DNA from: Streptomyces sp. NBC_01381
GTDB lineage: Bacteria; Actinomycetota; Actinomycetes; Streptomycetales; Streptomycetaceae
DNA length: 64,000 nucleotides
Direction of reading: 5' to 3'
Assembly (NCBI RefSeq): GCF_026340305.1
Contig: NZ_JAPEPI010000004.1
Span: 248,001 to 312,000 of the forward strand
Made by a program: the position numbers and the translations under genes. The notes under the pieces were generated by a model that did not search any database, had not been told where the DNA came from, and saw nothing but the letters and a program-made list of their open reading frames with translations. This document shows, piece after piece, positions 26,074 to 34,970 of this stretch. Positions within the stretch are counted from its first letter, which is position 1. Each line of letters starts with the position of its first letter.

Positions 26074-27336
26074 TCAGGACCTGCCGCTCGTACCCTGCCC
26101 GTCGAGCGACTCCTCGGTCGCCCGCTCGGGCTCTCGGGGCGACGGCAGGGCCACCGCGGCGGCGGCCTCCCGGCGGCGCGAGACGACACCACCCACCCGC
26201 GCGGCCACCGGCTGCACGAAGCGCGCGGTGAGCGGGCCGACGATCACGAGGATCAGGACGTACGCCGTGGCCAGCGGGCCGAGCGACGGCTCGATGCCCG
26301 CGGTGACGGCGAGCCCCGCGATGACGATGGAGAACTCGCCACGCGCCACAAGCGCACCGCCCGCCCGCCACCGTCCCTTCACGGAGATCTTGGCGCGGCG
26401 GGCGGCCCAGTACCCCGTGGCGATCTTCGTGCAGGCCGTCACGACCGCGAGGGCGAGCGCGGGAAGCAGCACCGGGGGAATGCTCGCAGGATCGGTGTGC
26501 AGACCGAAGAAGACGAAGAACACGGCGGCGAACAGGTCCCGCAGCGGCGCCAGGAGACTGTGCGCCCCCTCGGCGACCTCGCCGGACAGCGCGATGCCGA
26601 CAAGGAAGGCGCCCACGGCGGCCGAGACCTGGAGCTGCTGGGCGATCCCGGCGACCAGGATGGTCAGTCCGAGGACGACGAGGAGCAGCTTCTCGGGGTC
26701 GTCGCTCGACACGAAGCGCGAGATCACACGCCCGTAGCGCACGGCGAGGAACAGCACCAGACCCGCGGCGCCGAGCGCGATGGCGAGGGTGAGACTGCCC
26801 GCGGCCCAGCCGACACCGGCCAACAGGGCGGTGATGATGGGCAGATACACGGCCATGGCCAGGTCTTCGAGGACCAGGATGCTGAGGATGACGGGGGTCT
26901 CGCGGTTGCCGAGCCGGCCCAGGTCGCCGAGCACCTTGGCGATGACCCCGGACGACGAGATCCAGGTGACGCCCGCGAGGACGACGGCGGCGACCGGACC
27001 CCAGCCCATCAGGAGCGCGGCGATCGCGCCCGGCACGGCATTGAGCCCCATGTCGACGAGACCGGCCGGGTACTGGGTCTTGAGATTGCTGACCAGATCG
27101 CTCGCGGTGTACTCGAGCCCCAGCATCAGCAACAGCAGGATGACGCCGATCTCGGCGCCGATCGCGACGAACTCCTCGCTGGCGCCGAGCGGAAGCAGCC
27201 CGCCCTCACCGAACGCGAGCCCCGCGAGCAGATAGAGGGGGATGGGGGAGAAGCGGAACCGCCCGGCGAACCTGCCGAGCAGGCCGAGCGCGAGGATGAT
27301 CGCGCCGAACTCGATCAGGAAGACAGCCGAATGCAT
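26074..27336 (-). CDS. CPA2-family cation:proton antiporter (KhtU/KefB-like)
   Basis: 420 residues with 12-13 membrane segments and no RCK domain. Na_H_Exchanger features include GEGGLLPLG, WISSSGVIAKVLGDLG and VARGEFSIVIAGL. A gene for a stand-alone RCK_C subunit lies 4 nt upstream on the same strand, which matches the two-gene KhtT-KhtU type K+/H+ antiporter. It would export K+ or Na+ in exchange for H+. The ATG at 27336 gives a normal membrane N-terminus. Ion specificity is not decided by sequence. Confidence 0.9.
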   Translation of the reverse strand: MHSAVFLIEFGAIILALGLLGRFAGRFRFSPIPLYLLAGLAFGEGGLLPLGASEEFVAIGAEIGVILLLLMLGLEYTASDLVSNLKTQYPAGLVDMGLNAVPGAIAALLMGWGPVAAVVLAGVTWISSSGVIAKVLGDLGRLGNRETPVILSILVLEDLAMAVYLPIITALLAGVGWAAGSLTLAIALGAAGLVLFLAVRYGRVISRFVSSDDPEKLLLVVLGLTILVAGIAQQLQVSAAVGAFLVGIALSGEVAEGAHSLLAPLRDLFAAVFFVFFGLHTDPASIPPVLLPALALAVVTACTKIATGYWAARRAKISVKGRWRAGGALVARGEFSIVIAGLAVTAGIEPSLGPLATAYVLILVIVGPLTARFVQPVAARVGGVVSRRREAAAAVALPSPREPERATEESLDGQGTSGRS

Positions 27337-27340
27337 CGAA

Positions 27341-27826
27341 TCACTCCCGCCCGAGTATCGCGGCGGCGCTCTCCACACCCTCGCGGGTGCCGATCACGAT
27401 GAGGGTGTCCCCGCCCGAGAGGCGGAAGTCCGGTGCGGGCGACGGGATGGCCTCGGCCCTGCGAAGGACCGCCACGATGGAGGCACCGGTCTCGGTGCGC
27501 ATCTGGGTCTCGCCGAGCAGCCGCCCGTTCCAGTGCGAGGTGCCCGCGATCTCGATGCGCTCGGCGACCAGGCCCAGATCGGTGGTGTGCAGGAGATTCG
27601 GGCTGTGGTGCGAGGGCATCAGCGCGTCGATCAGTGCGGCCGCCTCGCCGGAACTCAGCCGCAGCGAGAGCGCGCAGGCGTCGGGGTCGTCGGCACGGTA
27701 GGCGCTGAGGGTGCGCGCGCCGTCCCGGTGCGCGACCACCGAGATCTGGCGCTGTTCTCGGGTGGTCAGGTCGTACCGGATGCCGATGCCTGGAAGCGGC
27801 GTCTGGCTCAGGCGTGATGCGGGCAC
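27341..27826 (-). CDS. RCK_C (TrkA-C) regulatory subunit of the antiporter
   Basis: 161 residues. The N-terminus is LSQTPLPGIGIRYDLTTRE, and a TrkA-C/RCK_C ligand-binding domain occupies the last ~80 residues (GASIVAVLRRAEAIPSPAPDFRLSGGDTLIVIGT). RCK_C domains bind nucleotides such as c-di-AMP and gate the partner channel or antiporter; the ligand here is inferred. A GTG at 27826 with AGGGAG upstream is chosen; an ATG at 27841 is an alternative. The 4-nt gap to the antiporter marks one operon. Confidence 0.85.
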   Translation of the reverse strand: MPASRLSQTPLPGIGIRYDLTTREQRQISVVAHRDGARTLSAYRADDPDACALSLRLSSGEAAALIDALMPSHHSPNLLHTTDLGLVAERIEIAGTSHWNGRLLGETQMRTETGASIVAVLRRAEAIPSPAPDFRLSGGDTLIVIGTREGVESAAAILGRE

Positions 27827-27948
27827 AGCTCTCCCTCTCATGCTGCTGATGCGAATGGGCGTCAATAAAGCGTTAAGGTCACCCTATCGGCCGGATCTTT
27901 GCCTGAACTTGGTGGTAGCCGCCGCGCCTCAGGACTAGAGGGGGAGGG

Positions 27949-29487
27949 CTATGGCTGACGCTCTGCCAGCACCGTCTCGACCGAATCGGCCTCAGCGGGC
28001 GACTTGTCCTCGCGGTAGCGCACGACCCGGGCGAAGCGGAGCGTGACGCCGGCCGGGTAGCGGGTGGACTTCTGCAGCCCGTCGTAGGCGATCTCGACGA
28101 CGAGTTCGGGGCGTACGGTCACGAGGAATCCGTCGTCGCTGACGGCGAGCTCGCGCAGCCGCTCCGTCTGCCAGGCCAGCATCGCGTCGGTCATGCCCTT
28201 GAAGGTCTTCCCGAGCATGGCGTACGTCCCGTCGGCGCGCCGGGCGCCCAGATGCAGGTTGGAGAGCTTGCCGGTCCGCCGCCCGTGCCCCCACTCGGCG
28301 GCCAGGACCACGAGGTCCAGGGTGTGCACGGGCTTGACCTTCAGCCAGCTCGCGCCGCGCCGCCCTGCGCTGTAGGGGGAGTCGAGCGCCTTGAGCACGA
28401 CTCCTTCGTGGCCGCGCCGCAGCGTGTCGGCGAAGAAGGCGTCGGCGTCCCGCCGTCGGGCCTCGTCCTCCGGCTCGTCGACGACGGTGCGGCGCACCCG
28501 CATCGGTTCCGGGACGAGCCGGGCCAGGCGTGCGTGCCGCTCGGTGCACGGCAGATCGAGCAGGTCGAGCCCGTCGGCGTACAGGGCGTCGAAGAAGACG
28601 GGGGAGAGGGGCAGCTCGGCGGCCGCGGTGGCCACGTCGACGCGTGAGCCGACACGTCCCGCGACCTCTTGGAAGGGGCGCGGCCTGCCGTCGCCGCCGA
28701 GGGCGATCACCTCTCCGTCGAGAATGAACCGCTCGCCCCTCAACTCCCTTGCCACAGCGGTGAGTTCGGGAAGCCGGTCGGTGATGTCGTCGAGGGTGCG
28801 GGTGTAGACACGTACGTCGTCCCCGTCGCGATGCACCTGGACGCGGATGCCGTCCAGCTTCTCCTCGACCGCGCACGGTCCCAGCTTGTCGATGCCTTCG
28901 CCCACGGAGGCGGCGCCGTGCGCGAGCATGGGCAGGACGGGCCGCCCGAGGCTGAGCCGGAACTCGTCAAGGGCGGCGGGCCCACGGGCGAGGAGCGCCT
29001 GCGCGACGGGGCTCACCGCCCCGGCCAGCATCACGGCACGCCGCACCGCGGTGGCCGGAACCTCCGTGGCGCGAGCGAGCCCCTCCACGGCGATGGCGTC
29101 AAGCGCCCCCTGCCGGACCTCGCCGGTCAGCAGCCCGAACAGGAACCGCTGCTCCTCGGCGGTGGCCGCGCCCATCAACTCCCGGATGAGGCGCTTGCGT
29201 TCGGCCTGGGAGCCGGGACCCGTGACGGCACCGATGGCGGTGAGGGCGGCGTCTGTGCCCCGGACGGTCAGGGTGGGTTCGCAGGCGGGCTCGACAGGGT
29301 CCTTGAGCAGATTCCACCCGATCCCGAGACGCCCCTGCGGAAGCCGCCCCGCCAGATACGGGATCACGACCGGGACGTCGTCCGGCTCCGCGGCCCGGAA
29401 GAGATCGGCCAGGAGGGCGATCTTCCCCGAGCGGGCGGAGGTCGTGGCGACCGAGTGGGACACATGGGCTAGCCGGGCCAGGAGCAT
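27949..29487 (-). CDS. ATP-dependent DNA ligase (LigB type)
   Basis: 512 residues. An N-terminal DNA-binding domain is followed by the adenylylation domain with motif I KLDGIR (Lys210 nucleophile), motif III-like ALYADG, GHEGVVLKALDSPY (motif IV) and WLKVKP (motif V), then an OB-fold C-terminus. Size and order match mycobacterial LigB, an accessory ligase beside the essential NAD-dependent LigA. GGGAG precedes the ATG at 29487. It seals nicks in DNA; a repair role is likely but not shown by the context. Confidence 0.93.
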   Translation of the reverse strand: MLLARLAHVSHSVATTSARSGKIALLADLFRAAEPDDVPVVIPYLAGRLPQGRLGIGWNLLKDPVEPACEPTLTVRGTDAALTAIGAVTGPGSQAERKRLIRELMGAATAEEQRFLFGLLTGEVRQGALDAIAVEGLARATEVPATAVRRAVMLAGAVSPVAQALLARGPAALDEFRLSLGRPVLPMLAHGAASVGEGIDKLGPCAVEEKLDGIRVQVHRDGDDVRVYTRTLDDITDRLPELTAVARELRGERFILDGEVIALGGDGRPRPFQEVAGRVGSRVDVATAAAELPLSPVFFDALYADGLDLLDLPCTERHARLARLVPEPMRVRRTVVDEPEDEARRRDADAFFADTLRRGHEGVVLKALDSPYSAGRRGASWLKVKPVHTLDLVVLAAEWGHGRRTGKLSNLHLGARRADGTYAMLGKTFKGMTDAMLAWQTERLRELAVSDDGFLVTVRPELVVEIAYDGLQKSTRYPAGVTLRFARVVRYREDKSPAEADSVETVLAERQP

Positions 29488-29547
29488 GTGTCTCCCTTTC
29501 CCCGGTCGCACCCGTTCCTGACACCTTTTCCGCCGGGTGGCGGGTCC

Positions 29548-29584
29548 CCGGTGACCGGCGGTCGCCTAGCCCGGTGACCGGCGG
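29548..29584. repeat. Two copies of CCGGTGACCGGCGG, period 23
   Basis: Perfect 14-bp direct repeats at 29548-29561 and 29571-29584, each also preceded by C, in the gap between the sigma factor stop and the ligase start. They lie 60-100 nt upstream of the ligase ATG, so they could be a regulator site for the ligase. Confidence 0.5.
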
Positions 29585-29595
29585 CCACCCCTCTG

Positions 29596-31107
29596 TCATG
29601 GGGTGTGGCAGATGTAGGTCGGCCCTATCCAGGGCTCGCAGACCGGCTCCGGGGGCGGTGTGGGTTCAACCGGTGTCGGCGTCGGCTCCGGGGGAGGGGT
29701 TGGGTCGACGGGCGTCGGTACAGGGGGAGTTGGGTCCACCGGTGTCGGCGTGGGGGTCGGAGTAGGCGTCGGTGCAGGGGGCGGAGGCGTCGGAGTGACC
29801 GGTTCGGTCGGCTCCGTCGGGGTCACCGGTTCGGCCGGTTCCGACGGTTCGGCAGGCGTCGGCGGTGCGGGCGGGTCTGCCGGGTCCGCGGGCGCCGGGG
29901 CTTCCGGCTCCGCCTGTTGCTGCTGGGGCGGTGGCTGTGGTGCGGGTGACTGCTCCTCTGCCGGGGCGTCCTGCTCGGCGGGTGCGGCCGGAGGTGCCGG
30001 TGCCTGCGGTTCCGCCGGGGCGGGCGGTGGCTTCTCGGCCGGAGTCGCAGGGCGCTCCTCGCTGCGAGGCGCCGGCGCCTCCGCGGCCGGTGGCTGGGCC
30101 GGCCTGCTCTCCACCGCGGTGGCCCGCTGCGGCGGTGCCGCGTTGCCGGAGCCGCCGAGCACGAGCCCCGCCACCACGGCCGCCCCCGCCACCGAAGCGC
30201 CGACCACGCCGACCGCTGCGGCCGGGAGCTTTCCCCCGCCGGTGAAGACGTGACGTACGCCGTGCAGGAAGCCGCCGTGGCCGCCGGGTGCCGAAGCGAC
30301 CCCCGCTGCCCCTGCCAGCGGCACGAGGAACTTGCCCGCGCCGCCCAGGACGAAGATCAGCAGCGCCGGTCCGACCAGCGCCGGCAGTCGGTCGTTGGCG
30401 CGGGCGAGCAGCGCGAGCCTGGCCCGGCAGTCGGCGCAGCCGTCGAGGTGGGCAAGGAGACGCTCGGACTGCCGGGCCGATGCCTCGCCGCGTATGTGGC
30501 CGGGTATGCGGTCCCAGTGCTGCTCGCACGCGGGATCCTCCGGCGTACCGGGATGGGCGCGCAGAAACGCCTGCCGCATCCCTTCGCGCGCCCGGTGTAG
30601 CAGCACGGCGGTCGCGCCCTGCCCGGCCCCGATCCGGCGCCCGACCGCCTCCAGCGGCTGGCCCTCAGCCTCCGCGAGCCACAGCGCCTTCACCCAGCGC
30701 TCGGGCAGCTGGCCGAGGACCCGGCCGAGCAGGTCCACGGAGGAGACCCGGTCGCCCGGATCGTCCGCGCCGTCGCAGTGCACGCCGACCCGCTCCGCGG
30801 ACTCGACCGTCCGCGGGTCACGTGGCGTCTCGCGGGCCGCGCCGCGCCCCACCGCGGCCGCGAGGTGCCGCACCGTCGTCATGAGATACGCGGGTACGTT
30901 CTCGATCTCGTGCCCGGCCGAAAGCCGCCGCCAGACGCGGAAATGCGCCTCGGCGACGAGGTCGTCGGCGATCCAGGCGTTGCCGGTCAGCGAGCGGGCG
31001 TAGGAGACGAGGCGCGGCTGTTCCTCCCGGTAGAGGCGGGCGTAGGCGGCCGTGGCGGGCACGGTCACCGGCCCGTCGGCGGGGGCCTCGGCAGGGACGT
31101 CGGACAT
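29596..31107 (-). CDS. ECF sigma factor fused to zinc-finger anti-sigma domain, membrane segment and proline-rich tail
   Basis: 503 residues in one frame. Residues 20-90 are sigma-70 region 2 (ARLYREEQPRLVSYARSLTG) and 125-185 region 4 (LGQLPERWVKALWLAEAEG). A ZAS-like zinc motif H220-x3-C224-x2-C227 follows, then one or two membrane segments (about 245-260 and 300-322). The rest is a Pro/Ala/Thr/Glu-rich stretch of ~170 residues ending in CEPWIGPTYICHTP. Sigma and anti-sigma are thus one membrane-tethered protein, as in the ECF52/ECF53-like groups; release would need cleavage. The tail probably lies outside the membrane and may sense or contact the wall. Confidence 0.85.
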   Translation of the reverse strand: MSDVPAEAPADGPVTVPATAAYARLYREEQPRLVSYARSLTGNAWIADDLVAEAHFRVWRRLSAGHEIENVPAYLMTTVRHLAAAVGRGAARETPRDPRTVESAERVGVHCDGADDPGDRVSSVDLLGRVLGQLPERWVKALWLAEAEGQPLEAVGRRIGAGQGATAVLLHRAREGMRQAFLRAHPGTPEDPACEQHWDRIPGHIRGEASARQSERLLAHLDGCADCRARLALLARANDRLPALVGPALLIFVLGGAGKFLVPLAGAAGVASAPGGHGGFLHGVRHVFTGGGKLPAAAVGVVGASVAGAAVVAGLVLGGSGNAAPPQRATAVESRPAQPPAAEAPAPRSEERPATPAEKPPPAPAEPQAPAPPAAPAEQDAPAEEQSPAPQPPPQQQQAEPEAPAPADPADPPAPPTPAEPSEPAEPVTPTEPTEPVTPTPPPPAPTPTPTPTPTPVDPTPPVPTPVDPTPPPEPTPTPVEPTPPPEPVCEPWIGPTYICHTP

Positions 31108-31163
31108 GGCAGAGCACTCTCCCGTTTCCACTGCGGGGGATTAGGACGAGTTCGAAAGCCTAG

Positions 31164-31179
31164 GTCAGAAATGTCTGAC
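31164..31179. promoter_or_regulatory. Inverted repeat GTCAGA-AATG-TCTGAC between sigma factor and ssgA-like gene
   Basis: Perfect 6-4-6 symmetry in the 207-nt divergent gap, about 60 nt upstream of the ECF start and 135 nt from the ssgA-like start. Candidate operator for either gene; the binding protein is unknown. Confidence 0.45.
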
Positions 31180-31314
31180 TTATGACGCGAGAGTGGCGTA
31201 GGTCACAGGAACTCCTGGCGTGTCGCCGTAATGCACGCGCTCGCCGCGGACTCGTTCAGGCGCGGAAGGAACCAGACCGCGAAGCGGAAGCCTTACGAGA
31301 AAGAGGAGCCGATC

Positions 31315-31728
31315 ATGGCCGTCATCCTTGAGCAGCCCGCCCGAGCCCGCCTGATCACCCCGGAGGGGCGCGAGCGCGGCCTGTCCGTCACCCTCCGGTA
31401 CTCGTCGGCCGACCCCCTGGCCGCTCAGATCACCTTCCCGTCCGAGGCCTCCCTCGACGGCGCGGAGGTCACCTGGATCTTCGCCCGTCAGCTGCTCGAG
31501 GAGGGGCTGCGCGCCCCCGCGGGCAGCGGTGACGTGCACATCTGGCCGTGCGGTCGCGCGCGGACGGTCCTGGAGTTCCACGCGCCGCAGGGCCTGGCCC
31601 TGGTGCAGTTCGACCGGGCCGTGCTGCAGCGGTTCCTGCTGCGCTCGTACGCCGTCGTCGGCGCGGGGAGCGAGGCGACGGGGCTCGACCTGGACCGGAA
31701 CCTCGCGCGTCTGCTGGGCGGGGTCTGA
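31315..31728 (+). CDS. SsgA-family sporulation/cell division regulator (SALP)
   Basis: 137 residues covering the whole SsgA/SsgB family domain (ITFPSEASLDGAEVTWIFARQLLEEGL; VHIWPCGRARTVLEFHAPQG). Family members are restricted to morphologically complex actinomycetes and control septum placement and peptidoglycan remodelling in sporulation. Which SALP subtype this is cannot be decided here. GAGGAG lies 6 nt before the ATG. It is divergent from the ECF/anti-sigma fusion. Confidence 0.92.
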   Translation: MAVILEQPARARLITPEGRERGLSVTLRYSSADPLAAQITFPSEASLDGAEVTWIFARQLLEEGLRAPAGSGDVHIWPCGRARTVLEFHAPQGLALVQFDRAVLQRFLLRSYAVVGAGSEATGLDLDRNLARLLGGV

Positions 31729-31849
31729 ACGCCGAGCCCACCGGACTCGACGGGCGGATCGTCCGGCCCTCGCCTAGCGTCGTATCGGGGGCGGTTTCCA
31801 GGGGGTCTCAAGCCCATGAGTTCCGCATTTTGGTGCGGAGGTGGAAGGC

Positions 31850-32740
31850 ATGCACCGGATGGTTGCGCCCGCGCTGGCCGTCGCTTCCGTCGTGGCCGTC
31901 GTCGCCGGGAACACGGCCGGCAGCATGGCGAGCGGTGAGGCGGCGAGCGGTGAGGCGGCGATCACCACGGTGAGGTTCACCGCGGAAGAGCGCCGCGAGA
32001 CCCTCGGGTACTGGACGGCCGACCGGATGCGCAAGGTCGCCGCCGATGTCGACCTCGGGCACGACGCCGCATCCGTCAAGCCCTGGAGCGGCCCGGCGAT
32101 GAAGACGGTCGGGCGGCTCTTCTTCACCAACGAGCAGGGCCAGGATTCCTACTGCACCGCCACTGCGGTCCGCAGCCGCAACCATTCCGCGGTGATGACC
32201 GCAGGGCACTGCGTACAACTGCCCGCCTCTCCGGGAAACCACTACAGCTACATGGTCTTCGTGCCGGGATACGGCGAGGGCAAGCGCCCATACGGGGTGT
32301 TCGCGGTCCGGGCCTCCGTGATGCCGCGCAGTTGGGAGCGAGGCGCCAAGAACGACGTCGCCGTCGTCGTGGTGGACCAGCGGAAGGGCAAGTCGCTGAC
32401 CGACACGGTCGGCGGGCAGGCCGTGGCCGTGGACCGCAAGCCGGGCGGCAAGGTGACCGTCTTCGGCTATCCCGACAGCCAGGAGCGGCGCGGCGAGCGG
32501 CTGATGTACTGCGCGGGCACCACGTCGGCCGCGCCCCAGGGCAAGCAGAGCGTGCGCTGCCCGATGGAGGGCGGGTCGAGTGGCGGGCCCTGGCTGGCCG
32601 GCTTCGACGAGAAGTCGGGCCGGGGAAAGCTGGTGTCCGTGAACAGTTTCGGTGACACGGCCGAGGGCGGTTCGGCCATGGAGGGCGAGGTCCTGGGCGC
32701 CACCGCGGGTGAACTCCTCAAGCGGTCACAGCAGTTGTGA
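31850..32740 (+). CDS. Secreted trypsin-like serine protease
   Basis: 296 residues. A signal peptide (MHRMVAPALAVASVVAVVAG) precedes a chymotrypsin-fold domain. The triad is visible as H120 in MTAGHC, D169 in KNDVAVVVV and S244 in GGSSGGPW. ATG 31850 is used because GGAGG lies 8 nt before it; an in-frame GTG at 31841 is less likely. It probably acts outside the cell, as many small Streptomyces proteases do. Confidence 0.9.
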   Translation: MHRMVAPALAVASVVAVVAGNTAGSMASGEAASGEAAITTVRFTAEERRETLGYWTADRMRKVAADVDLGHDAASVKPWSGPAMKTVGRLFFTNEQGQDSYCTATAVRSRNHSAVMTAGHCVQLPASPGNHYSYMVFVPGYGEGKRPYGVFAVRASVMPRSWERGAKNDVAVVVVDQRKGKSLTDTVGGQAVAVDRKPGGKVTVFGYPDSQERRGERLMYCAGTTSAAPQGKQSVRCPMEGGSSGGPWLAGFDEKSGRGKLVSVNSFGDTAEGGSAMEGEVLGATAGELLKRSQQL

Positions 32741-32774
32741 TCAGTGCCGAGCCCCGTTCTCCGCTTCCCCTGTT

Positions 32775-32793
32775 TTAGGTTAGGCTGCCCTAA
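32775..32793. promoter_or_regulatory. DmdR/IdeR-type iron box upstream of the siderophore-interacting protein
   Basis: TTAGGTTAGGCTGCCCTAA matches the actinobacterial iron-box pattern TTAGGTTAGGCTAACCTAA at 17 of 19 positions. It is 41 nt upstream of the SIP start, so iron-replete DmdR1 should repress the gene. Confidence 0.88.
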
Positions 32794-32833
32794 CTTATCG
32801 ACGGCTTCAGGTCGCTCAGGGGAGGGGACCACG

Positions 32834-33565
32834 ATGGGACACGGCTGGGAGGGGGTGGTCCTCAAGCTGTTCCGCGGCAAGGACTTCGAGTTCACGGTGA
32901 CCGGCACCGAAGACGTCACCGAGCACTACCGGCGCCTGCACCTGACGGACGGCGGCATGCTCGCCCTGACCGGGGTGCATCCCACGATGTGGGTGCGCCT
33001 GTGGTTCGACCACGCGGGCAAGAGCCACCAGCGCGCCTACACCCTGGTGAACCCCGACCCGGACAGCGGAACCTTCAGCCTGGAGTTCGCCCTGCACGAC
33101 GGCCGCGCCAGCGACTGGGCGCGCAAGGCCGCCCCCGGTGACACCATCGAGGCCACGCTGCAGGGCACCGGCTTCGAGGCGCCGCAACCGCAGCCGTCAC
33201 GGCTCCTGGCGATCGGCGACACGGCGGCACTCCCGGCCCTCAACTCGCTCCTGGCCGCCCTGCCCGGCGTACCGGCGACGATCTGGTTCGAGACCCGGCA
33301 CGCCGAGGACCACGACCTGGACCTGCGCCTCGACCCGGCCCTGCACGAGCTGCACCGGGTGGAACGGCGCGCGTCCGGCGCCCATCTGGTCGACGAGGTC
33401 AAGGCCGCACTGCCCGCCCTGGTCCAGGACCCCGCCGACGTCTACGTCTGGATCACCTGCGACACGACGACCACCCGGGCCCTCGCCTCATACGTAGGCA
33501 AAGAGCTGAACGTCCCGAAGCACCGCGTGCACGCGCTCGGCTACTGGCGCCCGGAGAAGGGGTAG
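32834..33565 (+). CDS. Siderophore-interacting protein (ferric-siderophore reductase, SIP family)
   Basis: 243 residues. An FAD-binding 9 domain at the N-terminus (YRRLHLTD...RAYTLVNPDPDSGTFSLEFALH) carries the family RxYT flavin motif, followed by an NAD(P)H-binding SIP half with LLAIGDTAALPAL. These cytoplasmic flavoproteins reduce ferric siderophores to release iron. GGGGAGGGG precedes the ATG, and an iron box lies just upstream. No siderophore uptake or synthesis genes are adjacent. Confidence 0.93.
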   Translation: MGHGWEGVVLKLFRGKDFEFTVTGTEDVTEHYRRLHLTDGGMLALTGVHPTMWVRLWFDHAGKSHQRAYTLVNPDPDSGTFSLEFALHDGRASDWARKAAPGDTIEATLQGTGFEAPQPQPSRLLAIGDTAALPALNSLLAALPGVPATIWFETRHAEDHDLDLRLDPALHELHRVERRASGAHLVDEVKAALPALVQDPADVYVWITCDTTTTRALASYVGKELNVPKHRVHALGYWRPEKG

Positions 33566-33574
33566 CCGGCTCGG

Positions 33575-34750
33575 CTAATCGCGCCCGGAGGAGCGGTAGG
33601 CGCGGGCCGTCCGCCGCCGGATCATCAGCACCGCACCCACAAGGACCACTGCTGAGCCCGCGCCGACCAGGAGGATCGCGGTCCAGTCCGAGTCGTCGGA
33701 CTCCGGACTCGGCGCGGCGGGGGCCGGACCCAGCGCGGTGCGCGACTGCTCGCTCTGGGACAGCAGTGAACCCACCGGCTGCACGCGCCCCGCGGCCTTG
33801 AAGCCCCAGTCGAGCAGCCACCGCGCCTCTTCGTACACGGCGTGTCCGCCGCCCTCCTGAGGGTTCATCACGGAGACGACCAGGGTGCGGTTGCCGCGCT
33901 GCGCCGCGCTGATCAGGGTGTGGCCGGCACGGCTGGTGTAGCCGTTCTTGATGCCGATGAGGCCGGGGTAGCGTGCCACGCCGTCCGCGCCGGTCAGCAG
34001 GCGGTTGGTGTTCCGGATCGGATGGGACCAGTTGCCGTGGGGGAACTGCGCGAACGGCGTGGCGCAGTAGCGGGCGAACTCGGGGTCCGCGAGACCCGCC
34101 CGGCCGAAGACCGCCAGGTCGTACGCCGATGAGACCTGCCCCGCCGCGTCGTAGCCGTCGGGGGAGACCACATGGGTGTCGCGGGCGCCCAAGGCGCGGG
34201 CCTTGGCGCGCATCTGACGGACGGTCTGCTGCCAGCCGCCGTTCAGCTCGGCGAGCACGTGAACGGCGTCGTTGCCGGAGCTGAGGAAGACGCCACGCCA
34301 CAGATCGGAGACGCGGTAGCTGCGGCCCGCCTCGACACCCACCAGGCTGCTGCCGTCACCGACGCCGGAGAGCTCGCTCGCGGAGACCTTGTGGCGGGCC
34401 GCGGCGTCCAGGTGGGGGAGGGCCGTGAGGGCGAAGAGCGACTTCAGGGTGGAGGCGGGCGGCAGTTGGCGGTGCGCGTTGTGCGCGGCGAGCACTTCGC
34501 CCGTACGGGCGTCGGCCACCAGCCAGGACAGCGCCGAGACGCCGTCCGGCAGCGCCGGTGCGCCGGCGCCCGGCTTGGCCTGGGTGCCGGGCCGGTCGAG
34601 CAGGGTCGAGGAGTACGCGGGCACCGGCTTGGGCGGTGCGGGCTCGGCCGTGGCGGCCGCCGCGAAGGGTGTGGGCAGGAGGGCCAGAGCAACGATTGCG
34701 AGGGCCGCGGTGCGGACGGATGAGGAGCGCGGAAGGTACCTGATGGCCAT
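33575..34750 (-). CDS. D-alanyl-D-alanine carboxypeptidase, peptidase S11 (penicillin-binding protein)
   Basis: 391 residues. Signal peptide to about residue 33, then the serine carboxypeptidase domain with S100-T-L-K103 (SxxK), S158-G-N160 (SxN) and K268-N-G270 where most relatives have KTG. A C-terminal membrane anchor (WTAILLVGAGSAVVLVGAVLMI) and basic tail follow. It trims the peptidoglycan pentapeptide. The Asn in place of Thr in the third motif may alter beta-lactam handling. It overlaps nothing and ends 9 nt from the SIP stop. Confidence 0.92.
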   Translation of the reverse strand: MAIRYLPRSSSVRTAALAIVALALLPTPFAAAATAEPAPPKPVPAYSSTLLDRPGTQAKPGAGAPALPDGVSALSWLVADARTGEVLAAHNAHRQLPPASTLKSLFALTALPHLDAAARHKVSASELSGVGDGSSLVGVEAGRSYRVSDLWRGVFLSSGNDAVHVLAELNGGWQQTVRQMRAKARALGARDTHVVSPDGYDAAGQVSSAYDLAVFGRAGLADPEFARYCATPFAQFPHGNWSHPIRNTNRLLTGADGVARYPGLIGIKNGYTSRAGHTLISAAQRGNRTLVVSVMNPQEGGGHAVYEEARWLLDWGFKAAGRVQPVGSLLSQSEQSRTALGPAPAAPSPESDDSDWTAILLVGAGSAVVLVGAVLMIRRRTARAYRSSGRD

Positions 34751-34970
34751 TCAGCCACCGTAGGAGCACGGCCAGAAGTCCGCAGGTCAGCTTGGTCCGG
34801 CTGGATGTATCGGGGGGTGAGGGACGCTGCCGGGCCGGGGCCGGCGGGCGTCGGTCAGGGCCGCCGCGAGGGCCGGGAGGGCCGGCTTCGGCCAGTGGCC
34901 GAACGGCCGCCCTTCCCGAACCGGCACTCTCTGCCCACACTCCTTGGCAAGGACGGCGGAGGGGGCACCG

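Noticed and set aside
29596..30250. Separate plus-strand glycine-rich protein opposite the sigma factor tail
   Set aside because: It is the complement of Pro/Thr repeats, which always yields Gly/Val-rich antisense frames; no ribosome binding site.
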